From NCBI RefSeq assembly GCF_013267355.1, contig NZ_CP053985.1:62001-126000 (forward strand): a stretch of DNA of 64,000 bases, given 5' to 3'. Of this stretch, positions 10,576-18,899 are shown piece by piece. Within the stretch, counting starts at the first letter, position 1; every line of letters starts with the position of its first letter. The notes beneath the pieces were generated by a model. That model did not search any database. It was not told the origin of the DNA and saw only the letters and a program-made list of their open reading frames with translations. The stretch comes from Achromobacter pestifer. Lineage in GTDB: Bacteria > Pseudomonadota > Gammaproteobacteria > Burkholderiales > Burkholderiaceae_B. A program made the position numbers and the translations under genes.

Positions 10576-11302
10576 CACGCTGCTCGCCATGGAAGGCGTG
10601 ACCGCGGGCTACATGGGCGACATCGACGTGCTGCGCAACGTCTCGCTCACGGTGCAGGCCGGCCGCATCAGCGGCCTGATCGGCTTGAACGGCGCGGGCA
10701 AGTCCACGTTGATGAAAGCCATCTGCGGCTTCCTGCGGCCCAAGTCCGGCCGCGTCACGCGCGCCGGCCGCGACATCTCGGGCCAGCCGCCGCACCGCAT
10801 GATCGACGACGGCCTCTGGTACATCCCGCAGGAGTCCAGCCTGTTCCCCTACCTGACGGTGGAGGAGAACCTGCGCCTGCCGCTGGAGGGCCGGCGCAAG
10901 CGCTACGGCAACGTACTGGAGCCGCGCTTCGCGGACACGCTGGAGCGCTTTCCGGTGCTGAAGGAAAAGCTCAAGGACCAGGCCGGCAACTTGTCCGGCG
11001 GCCAGCAGAAGTCGCTGGAATTCGCCAAGGCCTATATGGTGCAGCCGCAGGTCTGCCTGATCGACGAGCCCAGCATCGGGCTGGCGCCGCGCGTGGCGGC
11101 TGAAGTATTCCAATGGATCCGCGCCTTCGCCGATGCCGGCATGGGCATCCTGCTGGTGGACCACAACGTGCGCCGGGTCGTGGCCATGTCCAACCATATC
11201 TACGTGTTGAGCCTGGGCGAGATCACCGCCTCCGGCTCGCCCGAGGATTTCGCCGGCGACCTGCACGAGCAGGTGCGCGAATGGCTGGGAATCAATTTCT
11301 GA
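10568..11302 (+). CDS. ABC transporter ATP-binding protein, LivF type
   Basis: A 244-residue ATPase paired with the LivG-type protein. Walker A is GLNGAGKST, the signature is LSGGQQKSLEFAKAYM, Walker B is VCLIDEPSIGLAP, and the switch is LLVDHNV. It overlaps the preceding gene by 8 bp, and its stop codon overlaps the next start by 1 bp, so five genes from the first permease onwards are translationally coupled. Confidence 0.93.
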   Translation: MPDTLLAMEGVTAGYMGDIDVLRNVSLTVQAGRISGLIGLNGAGKSTLMKAICGFLRPKSGRVTRAGRDISGQPPHRMIDDGLWYIPQESSLFPYLTVEENLRLPLEGRRKRYGNVLEPRFADTLERFPVLKEKLKDQAGNLSGGQQKSLEFAKAYMVQPQVCLIDEPSIGLAPRVAAEVFQWIRAFADAGMGILLVDHNVRRVVAMSNHIYVLSLGEITASGSPEDFAGDLHEQVREWLGINF

Positions 11303-11799
11303 TGGCGGCCCGGACCCTGATCGCCCAGCCCCTGACGGCCGCGGCCTTCGCGCCCTATGGCGAGGTCGTCAGCAGCGCCGGCCGCGCCGGCCGTTCCATC
11401 AACGCCGGCACCTCGCTGCGGGTGGAAATGGGCGAACCCGATCTGCTGGAAGCGGCCGGCCGGCCGTCGCTGTCGGTATTCCGCGCGCAGGCGATCGCCC
11501 TGCCCTTTGCCGCGCGCATGCTGGAACGCCACAGGCTGGGCAGCCAGACCTTCCTGCCGCTGGCGGGCACGCCTTATGTGGTGCTGGTCGCGCTGGGCGC
11601 GGACGCGCCGGACCTGGCCACGCTGCGCGCCTTCATGGCGGACGCGGGCGTGGGCATCACGCTGCACAGGGATGTCTGGCACCACCCGCTGATGGCGCTG
11701 GCAGACGGCGAATTCGCTGTGCTGGAACGCGCAGGTCCCACGGTGGATTGCGAAGTGATCGGCCTGCCGGACGCGCCCTGGACCGTCCAGGCCGCCTGA
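11302..11799 (+). CDS. Ureidoglycolate lyase-like protein (AllA family)
   Basis: A 165-residue protein recognisable as AllA family by its length, the N-terminal LTAAAFAPYGEVV, the central FLPLAGTPYVVLVA and the HRDVWHHPLMAL signature near residue 118. Known members cleave ureidoglycolate to glyoxylate and urea. Its ATG overlaps the livF stop (TGATG), so it is the last gene of the importer operon. That position ties the imported compound to ureide-like chemistry. The exact substrate could differ, because the family also occurs outside purine breakdown. Confidence 0.83.
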   Translation: MAARTLIAQPLTAAAFAPYGEVVSSAGRAGRSINAGTSLRVEMGEPDLLEAAGRPSLSVFRAQAIALPFAARMLERHRLGSQTFLPLAGTPYVVLVALGADAPDLATLRAFMADAGVGITLHRDVWHHPLMALADGEFAVLERAGPTVDCEVIGLPDAPWTVQAA

Positions 11800-11802
11800 G
11801 CC

Positions 11803-12432
11803 TTAACCCGTCCGCCGCCAGACGCTGGCCAGCCAGGGCTGCTGCTCGCGCGGCAGGCCCTGCGGCCGGTAGTAGTGTTCAAGCTCGTCGAAGCCCGCCG
11901 CCGTCATCAGGGCGCTCCAGCCTTCCAGGTCATGGTAGGCGCCGTAGCGGCCGCGGTTCCAGCCTTCCTGGTTGCCGCCGCGCGGGTTGGAGCTGAACAG
12001 CACGCCGCGCGGCTTGAGCGCGCCGTGCAAGGCGCGCAGCACCTGCGGCAGTTCCTGGCCGGGCACATGGAACAAGGCGGCGTTGGCAAAGATGCCGTCG
12101 AAGCGCTCTGGCGGCAACGCCAGGCGCAGGAAATCCTGCTGCCAGACCTCGCAGCCAGTGGCCTGCCGCGCCATCTCGACGAAGCGCGGCGTGCCGTCCA
12201 GGCCGACCGCGCGATGGCCCAGGGCCGCGAACGTTTTCAGGTCGCGGCCGGGGCCGCAGCCGAAATCCAGGATGTCGTAGGGAGGATCGCCTTCGATGTG
12301 GCGCAGGAGCGCCGCAATGTTCTGGCTGACGTCGTGGTCCCGGGTGCCGGCCTCGAACGATTCCGCGTTCTCTTGATAATGCGCGACGGTCAGGGAACTG
12401 ATCTTGGCGAGGTCTTCAGCGTCGAGTTTCAT
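11803..12432 (-). CDS. Class I SAM-dependent methyltransferase
   Basis: A 209-residue cytosolic methyltransferase. Motif I is ILDFGCGPGRDLKTFAALG (about residue 55), an acidic residue ends beta2 (AVGLDGTP), and motif IV is DGIFANAALFHV. The start at MKLDAEDL is preferred; a longer reading adds eight residues without support. It ends 3 bp from the convergent ureidoglycolate lyase-like gene. The substrate is unknown. Confidence 0.87.
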   Translation of the reverse strand: MKLDAEDLAKISSLTVAHYQENAESFEAGTRDHDVSQNIAALLRHIEGDPPYDILDFGCGPGRDLKTFAALGHRAVGLDGTPRFVEMARQATGCEVWQQDFLRLALPPERFDGIFANAALFHVPGQELPQVLRALHGALKPRGVLFSSNPRGGNQEGWNRGRYGAYHDLEGWSALMTAAGFDELEHYYRPQGLPREQQPWLASVWRRTG

Positions 12433-12459
12433 GGGGTGATTGTGCCAGCTTCCCATGGA

Positions 12460-12494
12460 GTGTCAGGCATCTGGCGTAGGCCAGTGCCAGACAC
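12460..12494 (-). terminator. Imperfect hairpin after pckG
   Basis: A dyad with GTGTC and GACAC ends and a GCCAG/CTGGC inner stem, containing one mismatch and one bulge, lies 21 bp after the PEP carboxykinase stop and before the methyltransferase start. It lacks a T-tract, so it may slow or end transcription only with help, for example from Rho. Confidence 0.4.
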
Positions 12495-12515
12495 CCTCAC
12501 GACGCATGGCCGGAC

Positions 12516-14372
12516 TCAGGCCGCCAGCCGCCCTTCGATCTTGGCCTTGGCGGCCGGCAGATCCTCGGGCAGGCCCTGCGCCAACTGAGCGAACAGCTCG
12601 TCATGCAGCGCCAGTTCGTCGCGCCAGGCGGCGGCGTCCACCGACATGACCTGCTCGAACTTGTCCGGGCTGAACTCCAGGCCGGTCCAGTCGATGTCCT
12701 GGTAGCTCGGCGAAATGCCGAACACCTGGTCCACGCCCTTGGACTGGCCGTCGATGCGGCCCAGCATCCAGCGCAGCACGCGCATGTTGTCGCCGAAGCC
12801 GGGCCAGACGAACTTGCCGTCCGGACCCTTGCGGAACCAGTTGACGCAGTAGATACGCGGCAAGGTGGCGCCGGCGGCTTCCAGCTGCTTGCCCAGCTTC
12901 AGCCAGTGGCTGAAGTAGTCGCTCATGTTGTAGCCGCAGAACGGCAGCATGGCGAAGGGATCGCGGCGCACCACGCCCTGCTGGCCGGCAGCGGCGGCGG
13001 TGGTTTCCGAGCCCATGGTGGCGGCCATGTAGACGCCTTCGACCCAGTTGCGGGCTTCGGTGACCAGCGGCACGGTGGTGGAGCGGCGGCCGCCGAAGAT
13101 GAAGGCGTCGATGACCACGCCTTCGGGGTTTTCCCATTCGGGGTCGATGGACGGGCATTGCGCGGCCGGCGCGGTGAAGCGTGCGTTCGGGTGCGCGGCC
13201 TTGCGGCCGGTTTCGCGCGCGATGGCGGGCGTCCAGTCCTGGCCCTGCCAGTCGATCAGGTGCGCCGGCGGCGTGTCCGTCATGCCTTCCCACCAGACGT
13301 CGCCGTCATCGGTGAGCGCCACGTTGGTGAAGATGACGTTGGCCTTGAGCGTGGCCATGGCGTTGAAATTGGTCTGCTCGCTGGTGCCCGGGGCCACGCC
13401 GAAGTAGCCGGCTTCCGGGTTGATGGCGTGCAGGCGGCCGTCCTTGCCCGGCTTGATCCAGGCAATGTCGTCGCCAATGGTGGTGACCTTCCAGCCGTCC
13501 ATACCTTGCGGCGGGATCAGCATGGCGAAGTTGGTCTTGCCGCAGGCCGAGGGGAACGCCGCGGCCACGTGGTACTTGCGGCCCTTGGGCGAGGTCACGC
13601 CCAGGATCAGCATGTGCTCGGCCAGCCAGCCCTGATCGCGGCCCATGGTGGACGCGATGCGCAGCGCGAAGCACTTCTTGCCCAGCAGCGCGTTGCCGCC
13701 GTAGCCCGAGCCGAAGCTCCAGATTTCGCGGGTCTTGGGGAAATGGACGATGTACTTGGTCGGGTTGCACGGCCAGGCCACGTCGGCCTCGCCCTCGGCC
13801 AGCGGCTTGCCCACCGAATGCACACAGGGGACGAAGTCGCCGTCGGCGCCCAGCACGTCATAGACCTGCTTGCCCATGCGCGTCATGATGCGCATGTTCA
13901 CGGCCACGTAGGGGCTGTCGGACAGCTCCACGCCGATGTGGGCGATGTCCGAACCCAGCGGGCCCATCGAGAACGGCACCACATACAGCGTGCGGCCACG
14001 CATGGCGCCATCGAACAGGCCGTTGAGCGTCTCGCGCATGGCGGCGGGCTCGGCCCAGTTGTTGGTCGGGCCGGCGTCCTCGGCGCGGTCGGAACAAATG
14101 AAGGTGCGGTCTTCCACGCGGGCGACGTCGGAAGGATCCGAGCACGCCAGGAAGGAATTAGGCCGCTTGGCGGGGTTCAGCCTGCGCATGGTGCCCGCTT
14201 GGACCATTTGTTCGCACAGGCGGTCATATTCTTCCTGGGAACCGTCGCACCACACGATCTGGTCGGGCTTGGCCAGCGCGGCGAAGCTGGCGACCCAGTC
14301 GATCAGTCCGCGGTGCTTCACGTAGGCAGGCACATTCAAGGCTGCCAATCCCCCATCCAAAGGCTTATTCAT
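12516..14372 (-). CDS. pckG: Phosphoenolpyruvate carboxykinase (GTP)
   Basis: A 618-residue GTP-dependent PEP carboxykinase converting oxaloacetate and GTP to PEP, CO2 and GDP in the cytosol. The kinase-1a (P-loop) motif is [12 protein letters not shown] (about residue 282), which carries the reactive cysteine of the GTP class. The Mn/oxaloacetate region EHMLILGV and the substrate-binding [15 protein letters not shown] are also present. Length is typical (about 600-620). The 145-bp leader towards the upstream acyl-CoA synthetase contains a hairpin at 14409-14435. Confidence 0.97.
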   Translation of the reverse strand: MNKPLDGGLAALNVPAYVKHRGLIDWVASFAALAKPDQIVWCDGSQEEYDRLCEQMVQAGTMRRLNPAKRPNSFLACSDPSDVARVEDRTFICSDRAEDAGPTNNWAEPAAMRETLNGLFDGAMRGRTLYVVPFSMGPLGSDIAHIGVELSDSPYVAVNMRIMTRMGKQVYDVLGADGDFVPCVHSVGKPLAEGEADVAWPCNPTKYIVHFPKTREIWSFGSGYGGNALLGKKCFALRIASTMGRDQGWLAEHMLILGVTSPKGRKYHVAAAFPSACGKTNFAMLIPPQGMDGWKVTTIGDDIAWIKPGKDGRLHAINPEAGYFGVAPGTSEQTNFNAMATLKANVIFTNVALTDDGDVWWEGMTDTPPAHLIDWQGQDWTPAIARETGRKAAHPNARFTAPAAQCPSIDPEWENPEGVVIDAFIFGGRRSTTVPLVTEARNWVEGVYMAATMGSETTAAAAGQQGVVRRDPFAMLPFCGYNMSDYFSHWLKLGKQLEAAGATLPRIYCVNWFRKGPDGKFVWPGFGDNMRVLRWMLGRIDGQSKGVDQVFGISPSYQDIDWTGLEFSPDKFEQVMSVDAAAWRDELALHDELFAQLAQGLPEDLPAAKAKIEGRLAA

Positions 14373-14408
14373 CGGGGTTCATCTCCATACTAGTAAGGCT
14401 AATGGTGA

Positions 14409-14435
14409 TACGGCCCCAATTAGCATGGGGCCGTA
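14409..14435 (-). other. Hairpin in the acyl-CoA synthetase/pckG interval
   Basis: TACGGCCCC and GGGGCCGTA form a perfect 9-bp stem around a 9-nt loop, 36 bp before the pckG start codon. It has no T-tract. It could end transcription from the upstream synthetase gene or sit in the pckG leader. Confidence 0.45.
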
Positions 14436-14517
14436 GCAATTTGCGCCATCATACTTGCAGCGGCGGGTTGGCCGTCAACCCATCCTCTTGGACGACATTG
14501 TCACCGGTTGAGACGGG

Positions 14518-16140
14518 TCAAGCGTAGCGGCCGTCGCGCAGCTCACGCCGGATGATCTTGCCGGTGGCGGTGGTCGGCAAACTGGTTACAAAGCGGATCG
14601 CGCGCGGATATTCGTGCGCCGCCAGGCGCTTGCGCACGTGGGCCTGCAGCTCCTTCACCAACGCGTCGCTACCCTCGAAGCCTTCATTCAGCACCACATA
14701 GGCCATCACGATCTCGGTGCGCTGGGCGTCGGGCACGCCCACCACCGCCGCCATGCGCACGGCGGGATGGCCGATCAGGCAATCCTCGATGGGTCCGGGG
14801 CCAATGCGGTAGCCGGCGCTGGTGATGACGTCGTCGTTGCGGCCGACGAAGCGGATGAAACCCTGGGCGTCGCGCACGCCCTGGTCGCCGGTCAGCAGAT
14901 AGTCGCCCGCGAACTTTTCGGCGGTGGCCTCGGGGTTGTTCCAGTAGCCCAGGAACATGACGGGGTCCGGGCGCAGTACGCCGATATTGCCCTCCTGTCC
15001 ATCCGCCACTTCGACGCCACTGTCATCCACAATAGCAACGCGGTGGCCAGGCGCCGCGCGGCCGATGGCGCCGACGCAGGGGTCGAACAGGGACGAGCAG
15101 GACGACACCAGCATGTTGCATTCGGTCTGGCCGTAGAACTCGTTGATGGTCACGCCCAGCACGCGCCGGCCCCAGTCTATGAGTTCCGCCCCCAGCGACT
15201 CGCCGCCGCTGGCGACCGAGCGCAGCGCCAGCGCGCCGGCCCCGGCCGGCAGCTCGGTGCCGCGCATCATCTTCAGCGCGGTGGGCGGCAGGAAGGTGTG
15301 CGTCACGCCGTGGCGCGCCATCAGTTCGAAGGCGCTGGCGCCGTCGAATTTCTCGAAGCGGCGCGCCAGCACCGGCACGCCGTGGTGCCAGGACGGCAGC
15401 AGCACGTCCAGCAGGCCGCCGATCCAGGCCCAATCGGCCGGCGTCCACATCAGCGCGGCGTTTTCCGGGAAGAACTCGTGCGACATCTCCACGCCCGGCA
15501 GGTGGCCCAGCAGCACCCGGTGCGCATGCAGCGCACCCTTGGGCTTGCCGGTGGTGCCCGAGGTGTAGATGATGACGGCCGGGTCATCGGCCGCCGTCGC
15601 CACCGGCGTGTAGTCCTCGGATTCCGCCGCCAGCGCGGCATGGAACGGCACGGCATCGTCCGGGCAGTCCGGGTCGATGCAATAGACCACCTTCAGGTCC
15701 GGCAGGCTGGCGCGGATCTCGCGCAGCTTGCGGCAGCCTTCGGCGTCGGTCACCAGCGCGGCCGCGCCGCTGTTGGCCAGGCGGTACTGGATCGCGTCGA
15801 CGCCGAACAGCGTGAACAGCGGCACCGCCACCGCGCCCATCTTGTAGACCGCGATATGAGTCACCGCCGTCTCGGGTGCCTGCGGCAGGTAGACGGCGAC
15901 GCGGTCGCCGCGCTTGACGCCGTGGCGCTCCAGGCTGTGCGCCAGGCGGTTGGACAGCGCCTTGATCTGATCGAAGGTGTAACGCGACTGCGCACCGTCG
16001 CTCTTCTCGTAGATCAGCGCCAGCCGGCCGCTGCCGTCGGCCCACTTGTCGCAGGCGTCGACGCCGATGTTGTAGGCCGCCGGCACCTGCCATTGGAACT
16101 GGGACGCAAGCTGCGTATAGGAATCGGCTCTGGACAGCAT
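14518..16140 (-). CDS. AMP-forming acyl-CoA synthetase
   Basis: A 540-residue adenylate-forming ligase that activates a carboxylic acid to its CoA thioester. The AMP-binding P-loop is IIYTSGTTGKPKGALHAH (about residue 192), the A5 motif is INEFYGQTECNMLV, the hinge is GYWNN followed by GDYLLTGD, and the C-terminal catalytic lysine is in TATGKIIRREL. The layout resembles medium-chain or acetyl-type synthetases. It is divergent from a TetR gene, with an SDR and an enoyl-CoA hydratase beyond, so a medium-length or branched acid is the likely substrate. Confidence 0.92.
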   Translation of the reverse strand: MLSRADSYTQLASQFQWQVPAAYNIGVDACDKWADGSGRLALIYEKSDGAQSRYTFDQIKALSNRLAHSLERHGVKRGDRVAVYLPQAPETAVTHIAVYKMGAVAVPLFTLFGVDAIQYRLANSGAAALVTDAEGCRKLREIRASLPDLKVVYCIDPDCPDDAVPFHAALAAESEDYTPVATAADDPAVIIYTSGTTGKPKGALHAHRVLLGHLPGVEMSHEFFPENAALMWTPADWAWIGGLLDVLLPSWHHGVPVLARRFEKFDGASAFELMARHGVTHTFLPPTALKMMRGTELPAGAGALALRSVASGGESLGAELIDWGRRVLGVTINEFYGQTECNMLVSSCSSLFDPCVGAIGRAAPGHRVAIVDDSGVEVADGQEGNIGVLRPDPVMFLGYWNNPEATAEKFAGDYLLTGDQGVRDAQGFIRFVGRNDDVITSAGYRIGPGPIEDCLIGHPAVRMAAVVGVPDAQRTEIVMAYVVLNEGFEGSDALVKELQAHVRKRLAAHEYPRAIRFVTSLPTTATGKIIRRELRDGRYA

Positions 16141-16220
16141 GGTTTGTCTCTGATGTTGTTGTCGAACGCGCCGGCGCCAGGCGCCGGCGATGTAACGTCT
16201 TGCCTCAAACTTGACCCTGG

Positions 16221-16227
16221 CTCAATA
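16221..16227. promoter_or_regulatory. CTCAATA site between acyl-CoA synthetase and tetR
   Basis: CTCAATA occurs here inside GGCTCAATAATAAGCC, in the 123-bp divergent interval, with a second CTCAA at 16204-16208. The same heptamer occurs twice between the SDR and enoyl-CoA hydratase genes, which suggests common control by the adjacent TetR protein. Confidence 0.42.
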
Positions 16228-16263
16228 ATAAGCCCCGCCCACCCGCAGCTCACAGCCCGCCGC

Positions 16264-16989
16264 ATGGAAAAAGCCGCCACCGTCCCAATGCGCCGACCGC
16301 CGGCCAGCGCCAAATCCGAACAGCGTATCCGCGACATCCTGCGCGTCGCCCGCCAGGTCTTTTCCGAAGCCGGCTTCCAGGCCGCCACCACCACCGAGAT
16401 CGCGCAGCGCCTGGGCGTGTCCGAAGCCACGGTGTTCACCTATTTCGGCGGCAAGCGCGAACTGTGCGTGCGGGTGATCAGCGACTGGTACGACGAGATC
16501 ATCGCCAAGGTCGAGGACAGCCTGCCCCACGTGCATGGCGCGCGGGCCCGGCTGCATTACCTGGTGCATGCGCACCTGCGCCACCTGCTGGCCGAAGGCA
16601 CCGGGCTGTGCGCCTTCATCCTGTCCGAAGGGCGCGCGCGCAACGATGATTTCGGCGAGGTCTACGCGGAACTGCAACGCCGCTACACCGCGCCGCTGAT
16701 GGGCATCCTGGCCCAGGGCCAGGCCGACGGCGACATCCGCCGCGACATGCCGCTGCGCCTCTTGCGCTCGGCGGTCTACGGGCCGATGGAGCACGTGCTG
16801 TGGGACGCCATCCTGCGCGGCGCGCGCGTGAACGTGGCCGCCACCGCCGACCAGCTGGTCGGATTTCTGTGGCAGGCGCTGCAGCCGCCCGGGCAGGACG
16901 CCCTGGCGCTGGCGCAGTTCCTCGGCGAAGTGCGGGATGCCCTGCATCGGCTTCAATCGTCGGAAAACAAGGACGGCGGCTCGTACTGA
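16264..16989 (+). CDS. TetR-family transcriptional regulator
   Basis: A 241-residue TetR regulator. The DNA-binding domain spans about residues 20-70 (RIRDILRVARQVFSEAGFQA, then TTTEIAQRLGVSEATVFTYF), followed by a helical ligand domain. Upstream in-frame codons run through the antisense of the synthetase and are not part of the gene; this ATG is the one that gives a normal TetR N-terminus. It is divergent from the acyl-CoA synthetase and overlaps the convergent SDR by 37 bp. An acyl-CoA is a reasonable ligand by analogy with FadR/PsrA-type TetR proteins. Confidence 0.9.
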   Translation: MEKAATVPMRRPPASAKSEQRIRDILRVARQVFSEAGFQAATTTEIAQRLGVSEATVFTYFGGKRELCVRVISDWYDEIIAKVEDSLPHVHGARARLHYLVHAHLRHLLAEGTGLCAFILSEGRARNDDFGEVYAELQRRYTAPLMGILAQGQADGDIRRDMPLRLLRSAVYGPMEHVLWDAILRGARVNVAATADQLVGFLWQALQPPGQDALALAQFLGEVRDALHRLQSSENKDGGSY

Positions 16990-17864
16990 GGAAAGCCGTT
17001 GTAGGCCTCGCCCCGCTCGGCGGGCGCCAGGCTCCAGGAATGGCGGGCGTTGGGCACGCCGCCATCCACCCGGATGACGCTGCCGTTGATGAAGGCCGCC
17101 GCCGGCGACAGCAGGAACACCACCGCCGCCGCCAGCTCGGCCTCGGTGCCGAAGCGCTGCAGCGGCACCTTGGTGCGCAGTTCGCGCAACACGGCGCGGT
17201 AGGCCTCGTCGTAGCTGTCCATGCCGCTGGAAGCGATCCAGCCCGGCGCCACCGCATTGACTCGCACGCCGGCGTGGGCCCATTCGCAGGCCGCCGTTTC
17301 GGTCAGGTTCCAAACGCCGGCGCGGGCCGCGCCCGAGTGTCCCATGCCCGGCATGCCGCCCCAGATGTCGGCCAGCATGTTGACGATGGCCCCGCCGTGC
17401 TGGCGCATGTGCTGGGTATAGACCTCGCGCGACATCAGGAAGGTGCCGTGCAGGTTGTTCTGCACCACCGCGTTCCAGCCGTTGTAGCTGATGCGGTCCA
17501 GCGGCGCCGGGAATTGCCCGCCCGCGCAATTGAACAGGCCGTCGATGGCGCCGTGCCGCGCCAGCGCGTCGGCCACCGCGCCGCGCACGCCGGCCTCGTC
17601 GCGGATATCGCAGGCGTGCACGCTGATGCGGCCGGCGGCCTCCGGATAGATCCGGGAGATTTCGTCCTGCGCCGCCTGCAGCTTGTCCGGCTTGCGTCCC
17701 ACCAGCGCCAGGCCCGCGCCCAGCGACGCCAGCTCGTGCGCGGTGCAGCGGCCCAGGCCGCTGCCGCCGCCCGTCACGACGATGGTCTTGCCTTGGTAGA
17801 GGCCGGGCCGGAAAACCGACGCGTAGCGTTGGCCGGCAGCCGTGCCGCCCGCGGGTAGGTTCAT
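16953..17864 (-). CDS. SDR-family oxidoreductase (citronellol/dienoyl-CoA reductase-like subgroup)
   Basis: A 303-residue SDR. The cofactor motif is TGGGSGLG (about residue 32), NCAGG is the beta4 motif, and VNAVAPGWI and INGSVIRVDGG are the C-terminal signatures. The usual YxxxK catalytic pair is absent: that region reads GHSGAARAGV, with Ser in place of Tyr and Arg in place of Lys. I recall this pattern from the citronellol-catabolism and dienoyl-CoA-reductase-like branch. AAGGAG precedes ATG. It overlaps tetR tail-to-tail and is divergent from an enoyl-CoA hydratase. Confidence 0.88.
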   Translation of the reverse strand: MNLPAGGTAAGQRYASVFRPGLYQGKTIVVTGGGSGLGRCTAHELASLGAGLALVGRKPDKLQAAQDEISRIYPEAAGRISVHACDIRDEAGVRGAVADALARHGAIDGLFNCAGGQFPAPLDRISYNGWNAVVQNNLHGTFLMSREVYTQHMRQHGGAIVNMLADIWGGMPGMGHSGAARAGVWNLTETAACEWAHAGVRVNAVAPGWIASSGMDSYDEAYRAVLRELRTKVPLQRFGTEAELAAAVVFLLSPAAAFINGSVIRVDGGVPNARHSWSLAPAERGEAYNGFPQYEPPSLFSDD

Positions 17865-17884
17865 GTCTCGCTCCTTTTCTTTTT

Positions 17885-17974
17885 TTGAGGATAACTCAAT
17901 ATTTATGAAGTTTGGATCGCATGACCGGAGATTTCAACCTAGAATCTTCAGACAGTCCCGTTGCATTTATTGAG
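17885..17974. promoter_or_regulatory. CTCAA/TTGAG sites between SDR and enoyl-CoA hydratase
   Basis: A palindrome TTGAG-GATAA-CTCAA lies at 17885-17899 and runs into CTCAATA (17895-17901). A reversed copy, TATTGAG, lies at 17968-17974. Together with the copy at 16221 they bracket all genes around the TetR regulator. Confidence 0.45.
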
Positions 17975-18002
17975 CCCGAATCAAGAAAACTGGAGACCTG
18001 CA

Positions 18003-18797
18003 ATGACCACGCCCGCCCCGCTGGACGTCGCCCACGACGGCCCGATCGCCCGCCTGACGCTGAACCGCCCCGAGATGCGCAACGCGTTCGACGACACGCT
18101 GATCGCCGCCTTGACCAGCGCCGTGCAGGCGGCGGTGGACGATCCCGCCGTGCGCGTGCTGCTGCTGACCGGCGCGGGCAAGGCCTTCTGCGCGGGCGGC
18201 GACCTGAACTGGATGCGCAAGATGGCCACGCTGACCGACGCCGAAAACCGCGCCGACGCGGCCAAGCTGGCCCGCATGCTGCATGCGGTCTGGTCCTGCC
18301 CCAAGCCTGTGGTGGCCTGCGTCAACGGCGACGCCTATGCCGGCGGCATGGGCCTGATGTCGGCCTGCGACATCGCCATCGCCGCGGACAGCGCCCACTT
18401 CTGCCTGTCGGAGACGCGGCTGGGGCTACTACCCGCCACCATCAGCCCCTATGTGATCCGCGCCATGGGCGAACGCGCGGCCAACCGGTACTTCCTGACC
18501 GCCGAACGCTTCGATGCCGCGGCCGCATTCCGCATGGGCCTGGTACACGAAGTTGTGCCGCTGGACCGCTTGCGCGCGGCAGCCGAAGCCATCTGCCACG
18601 CGCTGGCCGACAACGGCCCCGCAGCGGTGCAGGCCAGCAAGCGGCTGGTGCGCGACTTCGCCGGCCAGGAGATCGACGCCGCGCTCATCGCCGACACGGT
18701 GGAACGCATCGCGGCCGTGCGCAGCACGGAGGAAGCCCGCGAAGGCGTCAGCGCTTTCCTGGAAAAGCGCGAACCTGCGTGGCGACAGGCCTCGTAG
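18003..18797 (+). CDS. Enoyl-CoA hydratase/isomerase
   Basis: A 264-residue crotonase-fold enzyme. The first oxyanion-hole region is GAGKAFCAGGDLNWMRKMA (about residue 58). The second, ACVNGDAYAGGMGLMSACD (about 103), keeps the Gly-Gly oxyanion hole, and ETRLGLLPATISPYV covers the second catalytic region; the glutamate of ETRLGL is retained. The MTTPAPLD start is used because an in-frame extension to 17961 runs into the promoter. It probably works with the SDR and the acyl-CoA synthetase in beta-oxidation of a branched or unusual acid. Confidence 0.9.
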   Translation: MTTPAPLDVAHDGPIARLTLNRPEMRNAFDDTLIAALTSAVQAAVDDPAVRVLLLTGAGKAFCAGGDLNWMRKMATLTDAENRADAAKLARMLHAVWSCPKPVVACVNGDAYAGGMGLMSACDIAIAADSAHFCLSETRLGLLPATISPYVIRAMGERAANRYFLTAERFDAAAAFRMGLVHEVVPLDRLRAAAEAICHALADNGPAAVQASKRLVRDFAGQEIDAALIADTVERIAAVRSTEEAREGVSAFLEKREPAWRQAS

Positions 18798-18899
18798 CTG
18801 CGGCTCGGACTGCGGCCTGCGACTGCGGACGGGCGGCGCCGCGCCGCAGCACCTGCAATACAGCGTGCCATAATCGCTGGCGGATCTCCAGGAAGCACC

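Noticed and set aside
12460..12494. Confident intrinsic terminator after pckG
   Set aside because: The hairpin is imperfect and has no T-tract, so only a low-confidence call was kept.
12603..14393. 596-codon ORF opposite pckG
   Set aside because: It is the antisense of a clearly recognisable PEP carboxykinase; high-GC codon bias leaves such frames open.
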